Below, piece after piece: positions 44,629-53,635 of a DNA stretch of 64,000 nucleotides (the stretch's first letter is position 1; the number at the start of each line of letters is the position of its first letter). A program made the position numbers and the translations under genes. The notes beneath the pieces were generated by a model. The model searched no databases, was not told the origin of the DNA, and was given only the letters and a program-made list of their open reading frames with translations. The stretch comes from Clostridiales bacterium. GTDB lineage: Bacteria; Bacillota; Clostridia; Christensenellales; Pumilibacteraceae. The DNA is taken from positions 1 through 64,000 of the forward strand of contig SVHU01000010.1 of NCBI GenBank assembly GCA_015055625.1, in the 5' to 3' direction.

Positions 44629-46050
44629 ATGGAAAATCAAGGTGAAAAAACATTAGCACCTGGCGCAAAAAGAGAACGTCTTGGCTCTAGACTAGGATTT
44701 ATTCTCCTTAGCGCAGGTTGTGCAATCGGCGTAGGCAACGTATGGAAATTCCCATACCTTGCAGGACAAAACGGTGGTGGTTTGTTTGTTTTGTTCTACT
44801 TTATATTCCTTATTATAATGGGTATTCCCGTTATGACTATGGAATTTTCTTTAGGTAGAGCGTCGCAAAAGAGCCCGACAGCAATGTATAAAGCATTGGA
44901 AAAGCCCGGACACAAGTGGCATTTACACGGATATTTAGCGCTTGCTGGAAATTATATCCTTCTTATGTTCTATACTTGCGTTGCAGGTTGGATTTTATTA
45001 TACTTCTTCTATTTCCTTATCGGAAAGTTCGACGGAGTTACAGATCCAACTGTTATCGCTGGTACTTTTAGCGAAATGCTCGCAAATCCCTGGCTTATGT
45101 TTGGGTTTACTGCAATTAATATAGCTATTGCAGTTGTCGTATGTATGCTAAAGATGGAAAAAGGACTAGAGCGCGTTACAAAAATAATGATGATTGCTCT
45201 TCTTGCTCTTATCATTATACTTATCGTTAATAGCTTTACGTTGTCAGGTGTTGGCAAAGGTCTTGAGTACTATCTTGTTCCAAACTGGGATAGAGTTGCC
45301 AAGTCTGGTGGATTTTTCTCTATAATCATCAACGCAATGAACCAAGCATTCTTTACACTAAGCTTAGGAATTGGTTCGATGGCAATTTTTGGAAGCTTTA
45401 TTAATAAGGATAGAGCGCTACTTGGAGAAAGCGTAAATATTGCTATTCTTGATACCTTTGTAGCAATTTCATCTGGTCTTATTATCTTCCCTGCAATATT
45501 CACATTTAATATTGACCCCACAGCAGGCCCACCTCTACTATTTATTACCCTCCCTCAAGTATTTGCTCACATGCCAGGCGGAAGAATTTGGGGTATTTTG
45601 TTCTTCTTGTTTATGAGTTTTGCAGCTCTTTCTACCGTGCTTGCAGTTTTCCAAAACATCGTTTCTTGCACACAAGATCTCAACAAAACCACTCAAAAAA
45701 TAAAGAAATGGAAAATCAGCCTTGTTTCTGGCATAATTTTGCTTGTTCTTTCCATTCCTTGTATCCTTGGATTTAACGTTTGGGCGTTTACCTCTCCAAT
45801 TGGCGACATTCAAGGAATCGAAGACTATATCGTAAGCAATATTCTTCTCCCAGTTGGCTCGTTTATTTTCGTATTGTTCTGTAACCACAAAATTGGTTGG
45901 GGCTCGGACAACTTCTTGCTCGAAGCTAACACAGGTAAAGGTCTTAAGGTTAAAAAATGGATGATATTCTATTTCAAGTGGATACTTCCAGTTATACTCG
46001 GAATATTTATTGTTATTTCAATTATCAACCCATTCGTTAAACTTGTTTAG
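44629..46050 (+). CDS. Sodium-dependent transporter, NSS/SNF family
   Basis: 473 aa integral membrane protein with about twelve predicted helices. The first helix holds GSRLGFILLSAGCAIGVGNVWKFPYLAGQNGGG, the conserved Na+ and substrate site of LeuT/TnaT-type transporters, and NQAFFTLSLGIGSMAIFGS further on matches the helix-6 region. Members import amino acids or related amines with Na+. The frame is open from 44539, but GAGG before the ATG at 44629 and the family N-terminus favour the later start; since transcription should begin near 44537, a leaderless start at 44539 cannot be excluded. A strong terminator follows, so it is monocistronic. Confidence 0.9.
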   Translation: MENQGEKTLAPGAKRERLGSRLGFILLSAGCAIGVGNVWKFPYLAGQNGGGLFVLFYFIFLIIMGIPVMTMEFSLGRASQKSPTAMYKALEKPGHKWHLHGYLALAGNYILLMFYTCVAGWILLYFFYFLIGKFDGVTDPTVIAGTFSEMLANPWLMFGFTAINIAIAVVVCMLKMEKGLERVTKIMMIALLALIIILIVNSFTLSGVGKGLEYYLVPNWDRVAKSGGFFSIIINAMNQAFFTLSLGIGSMAIFGSFINKDRALLGESVNIAILDTFVAISSGLIIFPAIFTFNIDPTAGPPLLFITLPQVFAHMPGGRIWGILFFLFMSFAALSTVLAVFQNIVSCTQDLNKTTQKIKKWKISLVSGIILLVLSIPCILGFNVWAFTSPIGDIQGIEDYIVSNILLPVGSFIFVLFCNHKIGWGSDNFLLEANTGKGLKVKKWMIFYFKWILPVILGIFIVISIINPFVKLV

Positions 46051-46061
46051 TATCAAAACTC

Positions 46062-46099
46062 AAAGCATTGGCGTGGCTTTACGTCAATGCTTTTTTTAT
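46062..46099 (+). terminator. Terminator of the NSS transporter
   Basis: AAAGCATTGGCGT and ACGTCAATGCTTTTTTTA pair around a GGCTTT loop, with a T-tract. Confidence 0.85.
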
Positions 46100-46254
46100 A
46101 GTTTTACCAAGAAAACACACACGTATGCGACTTTTTAGGTAAAACTGACAAACTTTAATCACTAAAAATATGCTCAAACACTCAATTTACTATCATTCAC
46201 GTCAGGCATTATCTCGAGCTATAAATTTACACTAAAGCACTTACATCCAACCAA

Positions 46255-47330
46255 TTTTAACATTTGTCAAATAACACAATATTGGACCGATATGTTGTGA
46301 TTTGAGTAAAAGAAAGTAAATAGCAATCGTTAGTTATTATGTAGGAGCGATTCTCACTCGGTGCGATGGCGCACCAACGTGGACGGTGCGATGGCGCACC
46401 AACGTGGACGGTGGATCCGATATATTGTGCTTTAACAAAGCAAGTAATTAAGTGTAGTTGGTTTCTTAACTTGCTGTAAGGGCGATTCACGAATCGGTGC
46501 GGAGGCGCACACCCGATATTATAAAGCAATCCACACCGGAAGGATTGGATAAAACAACTAGTTATCCTTTCGCAATAAAATCCCTCAGACAAAACTAAAA
46601 GTTTTGCCAGCTCCCTTTACAAAGGAGCCTTTATAAGGCTAATTCGTAAACGATATAGATGTAGGGGAGAGGTTTAACTCCTTCCAAAAATACTATGCAA
46701 TAAATAAAAATCGGGTCGCCTTTTAGACTTCCCCTACAATAATAGGATAACGAATCAACCTCTCAACGTCATTGCGAGCGAAGCGTGGCAATCCCGGTGC
46801 GGAGGCGCACACCAACGTAGACGTTGGATCCTATATGTTGTGCTTTAACAAAGCAAGTAATTAAGTGTAGTTGGTTTCTTAACTTGCTGTAAGGGCGATT
46901 CACGAATCGGTGCGGAGGCGCACACCCAATATTATAAAGCAATCCACACCGGAAGGATTGGATAAAACAACTAATTATCTTTTCGCAATAAAATCCCTCA
47001 GACAAAACTGATAGTTTTGCCAGCTCCCTTTACAAAGGAGCCCTTATAAAGCTAATTCGTAAACGATATAGATGTAGGGGAGAGGTTTAACTTCTCCCGA
47101 AAATACCACACAATATCTAAAAATCGGGACGCCTAATAGACGTCCCCTACAATAATAGTACAACGAATCAACCTCTCAACGTCATTGCGAGCGAAGCGTG
47201 GCAATCCCTATTGTTAAACCTATCCTAAGAGATTGCCACAGTCACTTATGCTCCTTCGCAATGACATAAAGCCAAATCCACAAACGTAATAGAGCTATTT
47301 AACTCCCGCAATATTAATCTGCACCCAATA
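46255..47330. repeat. Composite repeat block
   Basis: This 1.1-kb gap contains at least three interspersed families: the GATTCGTGAATC/GTGCG-hairpin modules, the element around CTCCCTTTACAAAGGAGCC, and ATTGCGAGCGAAGCGTGGCAAT. A 25-bp hairpin unit beginning GGTGCGATGGCGCACC is duplicated head-to-tail at 46360-46384 and 46385-46409. No gene is seen. Confidence 0.85.
46384..47208. repeat. Tandem duplication of a 412-413 bp segment
   Basis: The sequence from about 46384 to 46795 recurs from 46796 to 47208 with only scattered substitutions; for example TTTAACAAAGCAAGTAATTA occurs at 46431 and 46844. Each unit carries one of each repeat family. The two copies have diverged slightly, so this is older than the 19.4-kb duplication. 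Confidence 0.9.
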
Positions 47331-47448
47331 TGAATGCTTTGAGTTTTTAGTTTCTCTTTATAATAAGTCAATTTTTTTAATATTATAAAGGATAAGTCAA
47401 TTTTTATGAAATTTCATTAAATTTTATAAAAAAATGTTAAAAAAAGGG

Positions 47449-47477
47449 TTGCATTCGTATTTTTATTAATGTATAAT
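47449..47477 (+). promoter_or_regulatory. Promoter of the DUF4965 gene
   Basis: TTGCAT at 47449-47454 and TATAAT at 47472-47477, 17-bp spacer, with GGAGG at 47503-47507. Confidence 0.75.
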
Positions 47478-47512
47478 GGATACAGTTAATAATTATTTTC
47501 ATGGAGGAAAAT

Positions 47513-49675
47513 ATGTTAAAATTCACTAAAAAGAATCCAAAAGGTCAACTTTTACCTGCATATCCTTTATTTGTAAAAGATCCTTTCTTCTCGATTTGGT
47601 CGGGAAGCGACAAACTCAACGAAGACAACACGATGTTCTGGACAGGCGCTAGCAAGAAAATGTACGGTTACGTTTTCTGTGAGGACAAGACCTATATTTT
47701 TATGGGTGTAAACTCCAAGGCTATCAAGCTCGAACAAACATACGTAGATCTTACAGCATTTGACACAAAGTACGGCTTCTCGTGCGATGATTTTGACTTA
47801 GAAGTAACATTTACTTCTCCTCTTAATCCCGACGATATGGAACTTCTTTCCTGCCCCGTATGCTATTTCAGATACACCATTATCCCCAAGCGCGAACTTG
47901 GCGCAACTAAGGTTGTTCTTGCTATGGATGAAGAGCTTTGCTATGACAAGTATGCAATGCCTGTTCGTGGTGGAAAACACATTCTTAACAACGGCAAAGA
48001 GCTTGCTTGGTTTGGCTTAAAGAAACAGCTTCTTATGTCACAATCTTATGATGACAGCTCAGCTGAATGGGGCTACTTCTATATGAGCGGAGATAAGGCA
48101 ATGTGCGTTTCTCAATCCGCTATCGACATGTTTGTAGCAAGCGGAGATCTTTGCTTTGCATATGAGCCTATGCATAGAAAATATATCGTTTCCTGCGATA
48201 CGTATGAGAGTATTTGCGACATGACGTTCGGTATGATGACTGTTGCGTATGACGATACTTGTTCTATTCACTACTTTGGTGATTGGCTTAGAGGCTACTA
48301 TTTCGAAAAGACCGGCAAGACTATTATTGAAGCTATTGAGGAATCTATAAACTTCTCTGACAGAGTATTCAGAAAGTGCAATGCTTTTGATGCAAAGCTT
48401 AAGAAAATGACTAAACCTTATGGCGAGGACTATTTGCTTGTTCTTTACGGCGGACTTCGTCAGGCAGTTGGCGCACACAAGCTTGTTATGGACAGAAAGG
48501 GCAACCCCTTGTTCCTTTCTAAGGAAAGCCACTCTAACGGATGTATTGCAACCGTTGACGTAAGCTATCCCTCTATTCCCCTTTTCCTTCTCTTTAACCC
48601 CACACTCGTTCGCGCAATGTGCGAGCCTATCTTTAAGTTTGCAAGAATGGACGTTTGGGACTACGACTTTGCTCCCCACGATGCAGGAACGTATCCTTAC
48701 TGCTGTGGTCAGATTTACGGAATGAAGTATAGAAAGGGTAAGAGCACCTACAACCCCAACGCTTCCGCAACCATTTCCTTAGAAGAAATGTGCGCAGACG
48801 GTGGAATTTGGGCAGCAGGCGACGAGCTTGACACTCCTTATACCTATCCTCTTTATTACGCATTCCCAAAAAATCACGATTTGTATCTCTTTGATAAGCA
48901 AATGCCCGTTGAAGAGTGCGGAAATATGCTCGTTATGGTAGCTGCAGCTCTTCTTGCTGACGGCAACAAGAAAATGGCTAAGGATAACTGGGATCTTCTT
49001 ACTCAGTGGGTTCAGTACCTTATTAAGTACGGTCTTATGCCCGGAAATCAGCTTTGTACCGACGACTTTGCAGGACATCTTGACAAGAATATCAACCTTT
49101 CCGTAAAGGCTATCGTGGGTATCGAGTCTTATGCAATTATCGCAGACAAGCTCGGCTATGCAGAAATTGGTGAACAGTACCATGCAAAAGCTAAGGAATA
49201 CGCAACCGAGTGGAAGAAGATGTGCTATAAAGACGGCAAAACTCCGCTTGTATTCGACGACGAAAACGATTCGTTCTCGCTCAAGTACAATATGGCGTTC
49301 GACGTAATCTTCGGTTCTAACCTCTTTGACGAGGAAATCAGAGAAAACGAAGTTGACAGATATATTTCTCTTAACAACGAGTATGGCGTACCCCTTGATT
49401 CCCGTTCTTCTTACACCAAGTCCGACTGGATTTTATGGGCAACAACACTTACTTCGGATATTGAAAAGAGAAAGGCTCTTATCTCTCCCCTCGCTAAATT
49501 CTTGAAAGAATCTCCCTCCCGTTATCCCTTTACCGACTGGTACTATACAGATAAAGGAACTATTGTTGGATCTCGTAATAAGTGGGGCAGAATGACAGGC
49601 TTTAAGAACAGAACCGTACAAGGCGGATTGTTCATTGCTCTTCTTGCAGACTCCGGTATTTGCAAAAACAAGTAA
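47513..49675 (+). CDS. GtaA-like glutaminase-family protein (DUF4964/5127/4965/1793)
   Basis: 720 aa, no signal peptide. The N-terminus LLPAYPLFVKDPFFSIWS...FWTGASKKMYGY fits DUF4964. The centre LFLSKESHSNGCIATVDVSYPSIPLFL...FAPHDAGTYPYCCG fits DUF4965, and the C-terminus with LTQWVQYLIKYGLMPGNQLCTDDFAGHLDKNINLSVKAIVG and SDWILWATTL fits DUF1793, a helical six-hairpin-like fold. Fungal homologues are called glutaminase A, but the bacterial ones are probably glycoside hydrolases; the reaction is unproven. An ATG at 47501 overlaps the ribosome site GGAGG, so 47513 is the start. Promoter and terminator make it monocistronic. Confidence 0.85.
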   Translation: MLKFTKKNPKGQLLPAYPLFVKDPFFSIWSGSDKLNEDNTMFWTGASKKMYGYVFCEDKTYIFMGVNSKAIKLEQTYVDLTAFDTKYGFSCDDFDLEVTFTSPLNPDDMELLSCPVCYFRYTIIPKRELGATKVVLAMDEELCYDKYAMPVRGGKHILNNGKELAWFGLKKQLLMSQSYDDSSAEWGYFYMSGDKAMCVSQSAIDMFVASGDLCFAYEPMHRKYIVSCDTYESICDMTFGMMTVAYDDTCSIHYFGDWLRGYYFEKTGKTIIEAIEESINFSDRVFRKCNAFDAKLKKMTKPYGEDYLLVLYGGLRQAVGAHKLVMDRKGNPLFLSKESHSNGCIATVDVSYPSIPLFLLFNPTLVRAMCEPIFKFARMDVWDYDFAPHDAGTYPYCCGQIYGMKYRKGKSTYNPNASATISLEEMCADGGIWAAGDELDTPYTYPLYYAFPKNHDLYLFDKQMPVEECGNMLVMVAAALLADGNKKMAKDNWDLLTQWVQYLIKYGLMPGNQLCTDDFAGHLDKNINLSVKAIVGIESYAIIADKLGYAEIGEQYHAKAKEYATEWKKMCYKDGKTPLVFDDENDSFSLKYNMAFDVIFGSNLFDEEIRENEVDRYISLNNEYGVPLDSRSSYTKSDWILWATTLTSDIEKRKALISPLAKFLKESPSRYPFTDWYYTDKGTIVGSRNKWGRMTGFKNRTVQGGLFIALLADSGICKNK

Positions 49676-49679
49676 TTAC

Positions 49680-49718
49680 AAAAAAAGATTGGGCTAAATT
49701 TGCTCAATCTTTTTTTAT
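49680..49718 (+). terminator. Terminator of the DUF4965 gene
   Basis: AAAAAAAGATTGGGC and GCTCAATCTTTTTTTA pair just after the stop codon. Confidence 0.85.
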
Positions 49719-49754
49719 TTATGCAATGTTTTGTGTTAAAAAGTCGTATACGTA

Positions 49755-49900
49755 TATGAGTTTTTGTGTGCCAACGTGGACTTTGAATCCGATATGGTGT
49801 ACTTTGAGTAAAAGCTAGTAATAGAGTGTGGTTGGTCCTTCATATTGGGAGTGCGCCTCCGCATCGTATCAATCCCTGTGCGAAGATGTCTTAAATTTCC
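49755..49900. repeat. Degenerate hairpin-repeat remnants
   Basis: Fragments of the dispersed family (CCAACGTGGAC, TTTGAGTAAAAGCTAGTAAT, GGGAGTGCGCCTCCGCATCG) lie between the DUF4965 terminator and the AraC gene. They are more diverged than the copies elsewhere. Confidence 0.6.
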
Positions 49901-49925
49901 CCTGGCGATTTATAAAATTCCCTCT

Positions 49926-50783
49926 TTATGATTGTCGGAAGGCGCTTGGGGATAGGTTTGTATATTTTTTGAATAACTTATTAAAGTTTACGGTATTGTT
50001 AAAACCGCACTCTAAAGCAATATCCAGTAGGTTTTTATCGGTAGTTTTAATAAGGTTAAGAGCGCACTCTATTCTCTTTATGCAAAGATAATCCCACAGC
50101 GACATTCCCATACATTTTTTGAAAGTGGAAGAAAAGTAGCAACGGCTATAATTAACCTTTTCGCATAATAAATCGAGCGTTACTTCCTGTTTGAAATTAT
50201 TGTCGATATAATCAATCGCGGTTAAAATTTTTTTATAGCTTTGTTTTTCCTTATGCGAAAAGATTGCGTCCTTGTAAACTCTAGAAAAAAGAATAAGAAT
50301 GGTAGAAATATTGTTTATTACAACGGTAAGATAGTCGCTACTTCTTGTCTGCATCTCGTTTTTAATGGATAAAAACAAGGATTTTATCTCGTTCATTATT
50401 TCTTGATCTAATGTATCGTTTATCTTATTACTAAGCAGTGAAAAAGCGGATGAAAGAATTTTTACGTAGTTACTATTCAGCGCATTTTGAAAGTTCGTAT
50501 AAAGGTAGTAGGGAGAAATATGAATATTAAGTAATTTCATGCCGTTTTCCTCAATATCCGTTATACAATGAGCCTCGTTTGGGCGAAAAAAGAACACGTC
50601 GCCCTCATTTATTGTATGTGTTTTTCCATTAATCTTATAAATTCCTCTACCCTCTAGTATAAGCGAAATTTCTATAAGCGAATGATAGTGTATTCTAAGA
50701 TTATTCTTTCTTGCACTGGCATCAGACGTAAAAAGGCGGAGCGCGGGAAAATTATTTACTTGTATTTCGTTGATTATTTCCAT
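49926..50783 (-). CDS. AraC-family regulator of the adjacent sugar operon
   Basis: 285 aa. The N-terminal cupin contains IHYHSLIEISLILEGRGIYKI and GDVFFFRPNEAHCI (about 31-72). The C-terminal domain has LDLLCEKVNYSRCYFSSTFKKCMGMSLWDYL and LLDIALECGFNNTVNFNKLFKKYTNLSPSAFR, a clear AraC pair of helix-turn-helices. It is divergent from the 50.9-58.9 kb operon with 147 bp between, and two direct repeats next to the operon promoter make a good operator. The inducer is presumably an intermediate of the operon's pathway. Confidence 0.9.
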   Translation of the reverse strand: MEIINEIQVNNFPALRLFTSDASARKNNLRIHYHSLIEISLILEGRGIYKINGKTHTINEGDVFFFRPNEAHCITDIEENGMKLLNIHISPYYLYTNFQNALNSNYVKILSSAFSLLSNKINDTLDQEIMNEIKSLFLSIKNEMQTRSSDYLTVVINNISTILILFSRVYKDAIFSHKEKQSYKKILTAIDYIDNNFKQEVTLDLLCEKVNYSRCYFSSTFKKCMGMSLWDYLCIKRIECALNLIKTTDKNLLDIALECGFNNTVNFNKLFKKYTNLSPSAFRQS

Positions 50784-50836
50784 ATATAAATTATGTCAAA
50801 AGAGATTGTTTTTGTCAAGCTCATTTATAAAAAATC

Positions 50837-50899
50837 GAAATATTGTTTATAAATAAAGAAATATTGTTGTTTTCCTTTGTTTTTCTCTTATGTTATAAT
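50837..50899 (+). promoter_or_regulatory. AraC operator and operon promoter
   Basis: GAAATATTGTT occurs at 50837-50847 and again at 50858-50868, exactly 21 bp apart (two helical turns). TATAAT lies at 50894-50899 and no good -35 is present at the expected distance. This is the arrangement of activator-dependent AraC promoters. Transcription would run into the enolase-superfamily gene. Confidence 0.65.
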
Positions 50900-50930
50900 G
50901 TTATCATAAGAAATTTTTAAGGAGATTAAA

Positions 50931-52247
50931 ATGAAAGCAAGTGAACTGAAAATCACTGACGTTAGGGTTGCCGACATTGATGGGTTACCTAAACACATGA
51001 TATTATTAAAGGTTTACACCAACGATCCTGATATTGTAGGATATGGAGAGGTACGCGACGCGTCTAGCTCTACGTACGCAAAAATGTTAAAAAGCCGTAT
51101 TGTTGGCGAAAATCCTCTTAACGTTGAAAAACTGTTTAACAGAATTAAGCAGTTTGGCGGACATTCTCGTCAAGGCGGTGGCGTATCGGGTATCGAGATT
51201 GCTCTTTTTGATATTATCGGAAAGTTTTACAAAATTCCTGTCTATCAGCTTATTGGCGGAAAGTACCGCGACAAGGTACGCATTTACTGCGACACAGACG
51301 TGGACGGAAAGCACACGGGTACGGATATGGGCAAAGCGTTGAAAAAGCGTATGGAAGACGGTTTTACTTTCCTAAAAATGGATCTTGGTATTGAACTTTT
51401 GTACGACGAGCCCGGGACTTTGAACGCTCCTGTTGGTATGCTTGAAGATATGCAAAAGTATTCGATGAAGGCTATTTGTCATCAATCGGGATCTATTGAT
51501 AAATCTTTGATGTTTGGCAAAAACTACGATATTTTCACTATTCCTCACTACGCAACCGGTATTCATATCACCGAAAAGGGGCTTGATTATCTCGAAAACT
51601 ACGTAAAACAGGTGCGCGACGTTATTGGATACGAAGTTCCTCTTGCTATCGACCACTTTGGACACGTTGCAATAGAGGACGCTATACGTTTTGCAAAGAG
51701 GTTGGAAAAATATAATATTGCCTGGATGGAAGACCTTGCGCCCTGGCACATGACCAACCACTTAAAGAAGTTTGCGGATAATTCTTGCGTTCCGCTTTGT
51801 ACCGGCGAAGATATCTATCTTTCCGAAAACTTCGAGCCTGTTCTTAGCGCAGGCGTTAACGTTGTTCACCCCGACCTTCTCACCGTAGGCGGAATGCAGG
51901 AAATGAAAAAGCTTGGACATCTTTGCGAAAAATACGGGTCGGCTCTTGCTATTCATATGGCAGAAAGCCCTATTGCTTTTATGGCAGCTGTTCATTGCGC
52001 CGCTTCTCTAAAAAACGTGCTTGCCGTTGAGTTTCACTCTGTTGACCACCCCGAATGGTTTAACCTTATAAAGCCTGCTATCAAGCTTGACAACGGATTT
52101 ATGAGTGTTCCAGACGCTCCTGGACTTGGTATTGAAGCTCTTAACGAAGAACTTATCGAAAAATTCAAAAAAGCGGACTGCGACGAGCCTTGGAAGGATA
52201 CAACCGAGTGGGATAACGAATGGGCAAACGACAGAGAGTGGTCGTGA
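50931..52247 (+). CDS. Enolase-superfamily acid-sugar dehydratase (mandelate racemase type)
   Basis: 438 aa, cytosolic. The N-terminal capping domain (1-120) is followed by the barrel with metal ligands D241 (AIDHFG), E267 (WMEDLAPW) and E293 (CTGEDIY), and the catalytic H342 in AIHMAESP. A Lys on the second strand appears as K149 in FLKMDLG. The HPDLLTVGG strand and ligand pattern resemble mannonate/galactonate/rhamnonate dehydratases. The reaction would remove water from an aldonate to give a 2-keto-3-deoxy acid. AAGGAG precedes the ATG. It is the first gene of the operon, under the divergent AraC gene. Confidence 0.85.
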   Translation: MKASELKITDVRVADIDGLPKHMILLKVYTNDPDIVGYGEVRDASSSTYAKMLKSRIVGENPLNVEKLFNRIKQFGGHSRQGGGVSGIEIALFDIIGKFYKIPVYQLIGGKYRDKVRIYCDTDVDGKHTGTDMGKALKKRMEDGFTFLKMDLGIELLYDEPGTLNAPVGMLEDMQKYSMKAICHQSGSIDKSLMFGKNYDIFTIPHYATGIHITEKGLDYLENYVKQVRDVIGYEVPLAIDHFGHVAIEDAIRFAKRLEKYNIAWMEDLAPWHMTNHLKKFADNSCVPLCTGEDIYLSENFEPVLSAGVNVVHPDLLTVGGMQEMKKLGHLCEKYGSALAIHMAESPIAFMAAVHCAASLKNVLAVEFHSVDHPEWFNLIKPAIKLDNGFMSVPDAPGLGIEALNEELIEKFKKADCDEPWKDTTEWDNEWANDREWS

Positions 52248-52338
52248 GAAACAACTAAAAAACGGCGTAAAAAGCGGCTAAAAAACGCTTGAAAAAAATA
52301 TAACAAAATTAAAAGAATTATAACAAAGAGGTAAAAAA

Positions 52339-53634
52339 ATGGCATACGATATCAACGAACTTATTATAACGGACGAAGGAACGGACGAGAGAATCAAAGA
52401 GGGAATCGAAAAAAACCGCAAGGGAAATTTTTCGGTAAAAACAGGGTTGAAAGCGGGCGAAAAAGTTAGTGTAAAGTTGAAGAACCATAAATTCCGTTTC
52501 GGTTGCAATATGTTTATGTTGGACGAAATTCCCGACGACCAACGCAAAAACGAACTTTACAAAGAGAAACTTGCCGCGCTTTTTAATATGGCTACCGTTC
52601 CGTTTTATTGGGACGCTACCGAGCCGACAGAAGGGCATACGAGATACGATAAAAATTCCGAAAAGATCTATCGCAGACCGCCTACGGATTTATGCGTGGA
52701 ATTTTGCGAAAAGAACGGCATCGAACCTCGCGAACATGCGCTTTGCTACGATGGTTTCTTCCCCAAATGGCTGAAAGGAAAGAGCGACGTAGAGGTGAAG
52801 GCGCACCTTGAAAAGCGTATGAAGGAAATTTCCGAACGGTACGCGGATAAAATTCATACCATCGAGGTAACCAACGAGATGTTTTGGGGGGACGGTTGGG
52901 TGACCGATTTTTATCTCGCCCCCGATTTCATGGAATGGTGCTATAAAAAAACGGCGGAATATTTCCCGAATAACCAACTTTGTATCAACGAATGGACGTG
53001 GGGGATTTGGAACACCCGCGCCTGCGCTTACGACGCATACTATATGATGATCGAAAACCTTTTGATGAAAGGTTGCAAAATAGACGCGATCGGCGCTCAG
53101 TATCATATGTTCCATCGTGCGGAAAAATATTTCGACGAGACTCGTAGATTTTACAATTTACCCCACCTTTTCGAGGCGTTGGATAATTACGGCCGCTTCA
53201 AAAAGCCGATCGAAATCACGGAGGTTACGATTCCTGCGTTTACGGTGGAAGAGGCGGACGAGGAATCGCAGGCGGACGTAATCGAACGGTTGTATTCCGT
53301 GTGGTTCTCTCACGAAAACGTTTCGCAGATCATCTATTGGAATTTAGCGGACGGCTACGCGGCGTTCACTACTCCGGGGAATATGAAGGAAGGCGAAAAT
53401 TATTATCGCGGCGGACTGCTCCGTTTCGATATGAGCGAAAAGCCCGCCTACAAACGTTTGCGCCACCTTATTAAAGAGGTATGGACTACGAACGAAGAGC
53501 TTACGGCAGACGAAAAGGGCGAGGTTAAATTCAGAGGATTTTACGGCGACTATGAAATTATCGTAAAGGACGAAAGTGGAGAGCGTGTAATTGACGCTAA
53601 ACTTTACGAAAACAACGATAGCGTGGAGATTTAG
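52339..53634 (+). CDS. GH10 glycoside hydrolase (xylanase-like), copy 1
   Basis: 431 aa, no signal peptide, so an intracellular enzyme. The GH10 catalytic pair is E180 in EVTNEMFW (acid/base) and E295 in IEITEVTIP (nucleophile); the substrate-site stretch FRFGCNMFML and the VPFYWDATEPTEG block are typical. The N-terminal 50 residues form a small additional beta region. Substrate is probably a beta-1,4-xylo-oligosaccharide. Base composition differs from the neighbours: 31 of 60 bases are G or C in 52861-52920 compared with 23 of 60 in 54121-54180 of the second copy, and GC-rich codons are common. Its last 35 codons are nearly identical to those of copy 2, unlike the rest. Confidence 0.88.
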   Translation: MAYDINELIITDEGTDERIKEGIEKNRKGNFSVKTGLKAGEKVSVKLKNHKFRFGCNMFMLDEIPDDQRKNELYKEKLAALFNMATVPFYWDATEPTEGHTRYDKNSEKIYRRPPTDLCVEFCEKNGIEPREHALCYDGFFPKWLKGKSDVEVKAHLEKRMKEISERYADKIHTIEVTNEMFWGDGWVTDFYLAPDFMEWCYKKTAEYFPNNQLCINEWTWGIWNTRACAYDAYYMMIENLLMKGCKIDAIGAQYHMFHRAEKYFDETRRFYNLPHLFEALDNYGRFKKPIEITEVTIPAFTVEEADEESQADVIERLYSVWFSHENVSQIIYWNLADGYAAFTTPGNMKEGENYYRGGLLRFDMSEKPAYKRLRHLIKEVWTTNEELTADEKGEVKFRGFYGDYEIIVKDESGERVIDAKLYENNDSVEI

Positions 53635-53635
53635 T

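Noticed and set aside
46255-47330. Repeat block considered as a CRISPR array
   Set aside because: Repeats are hairpins of several families with irregular spacing and no unique equal-length spacers; no cas genes are present.
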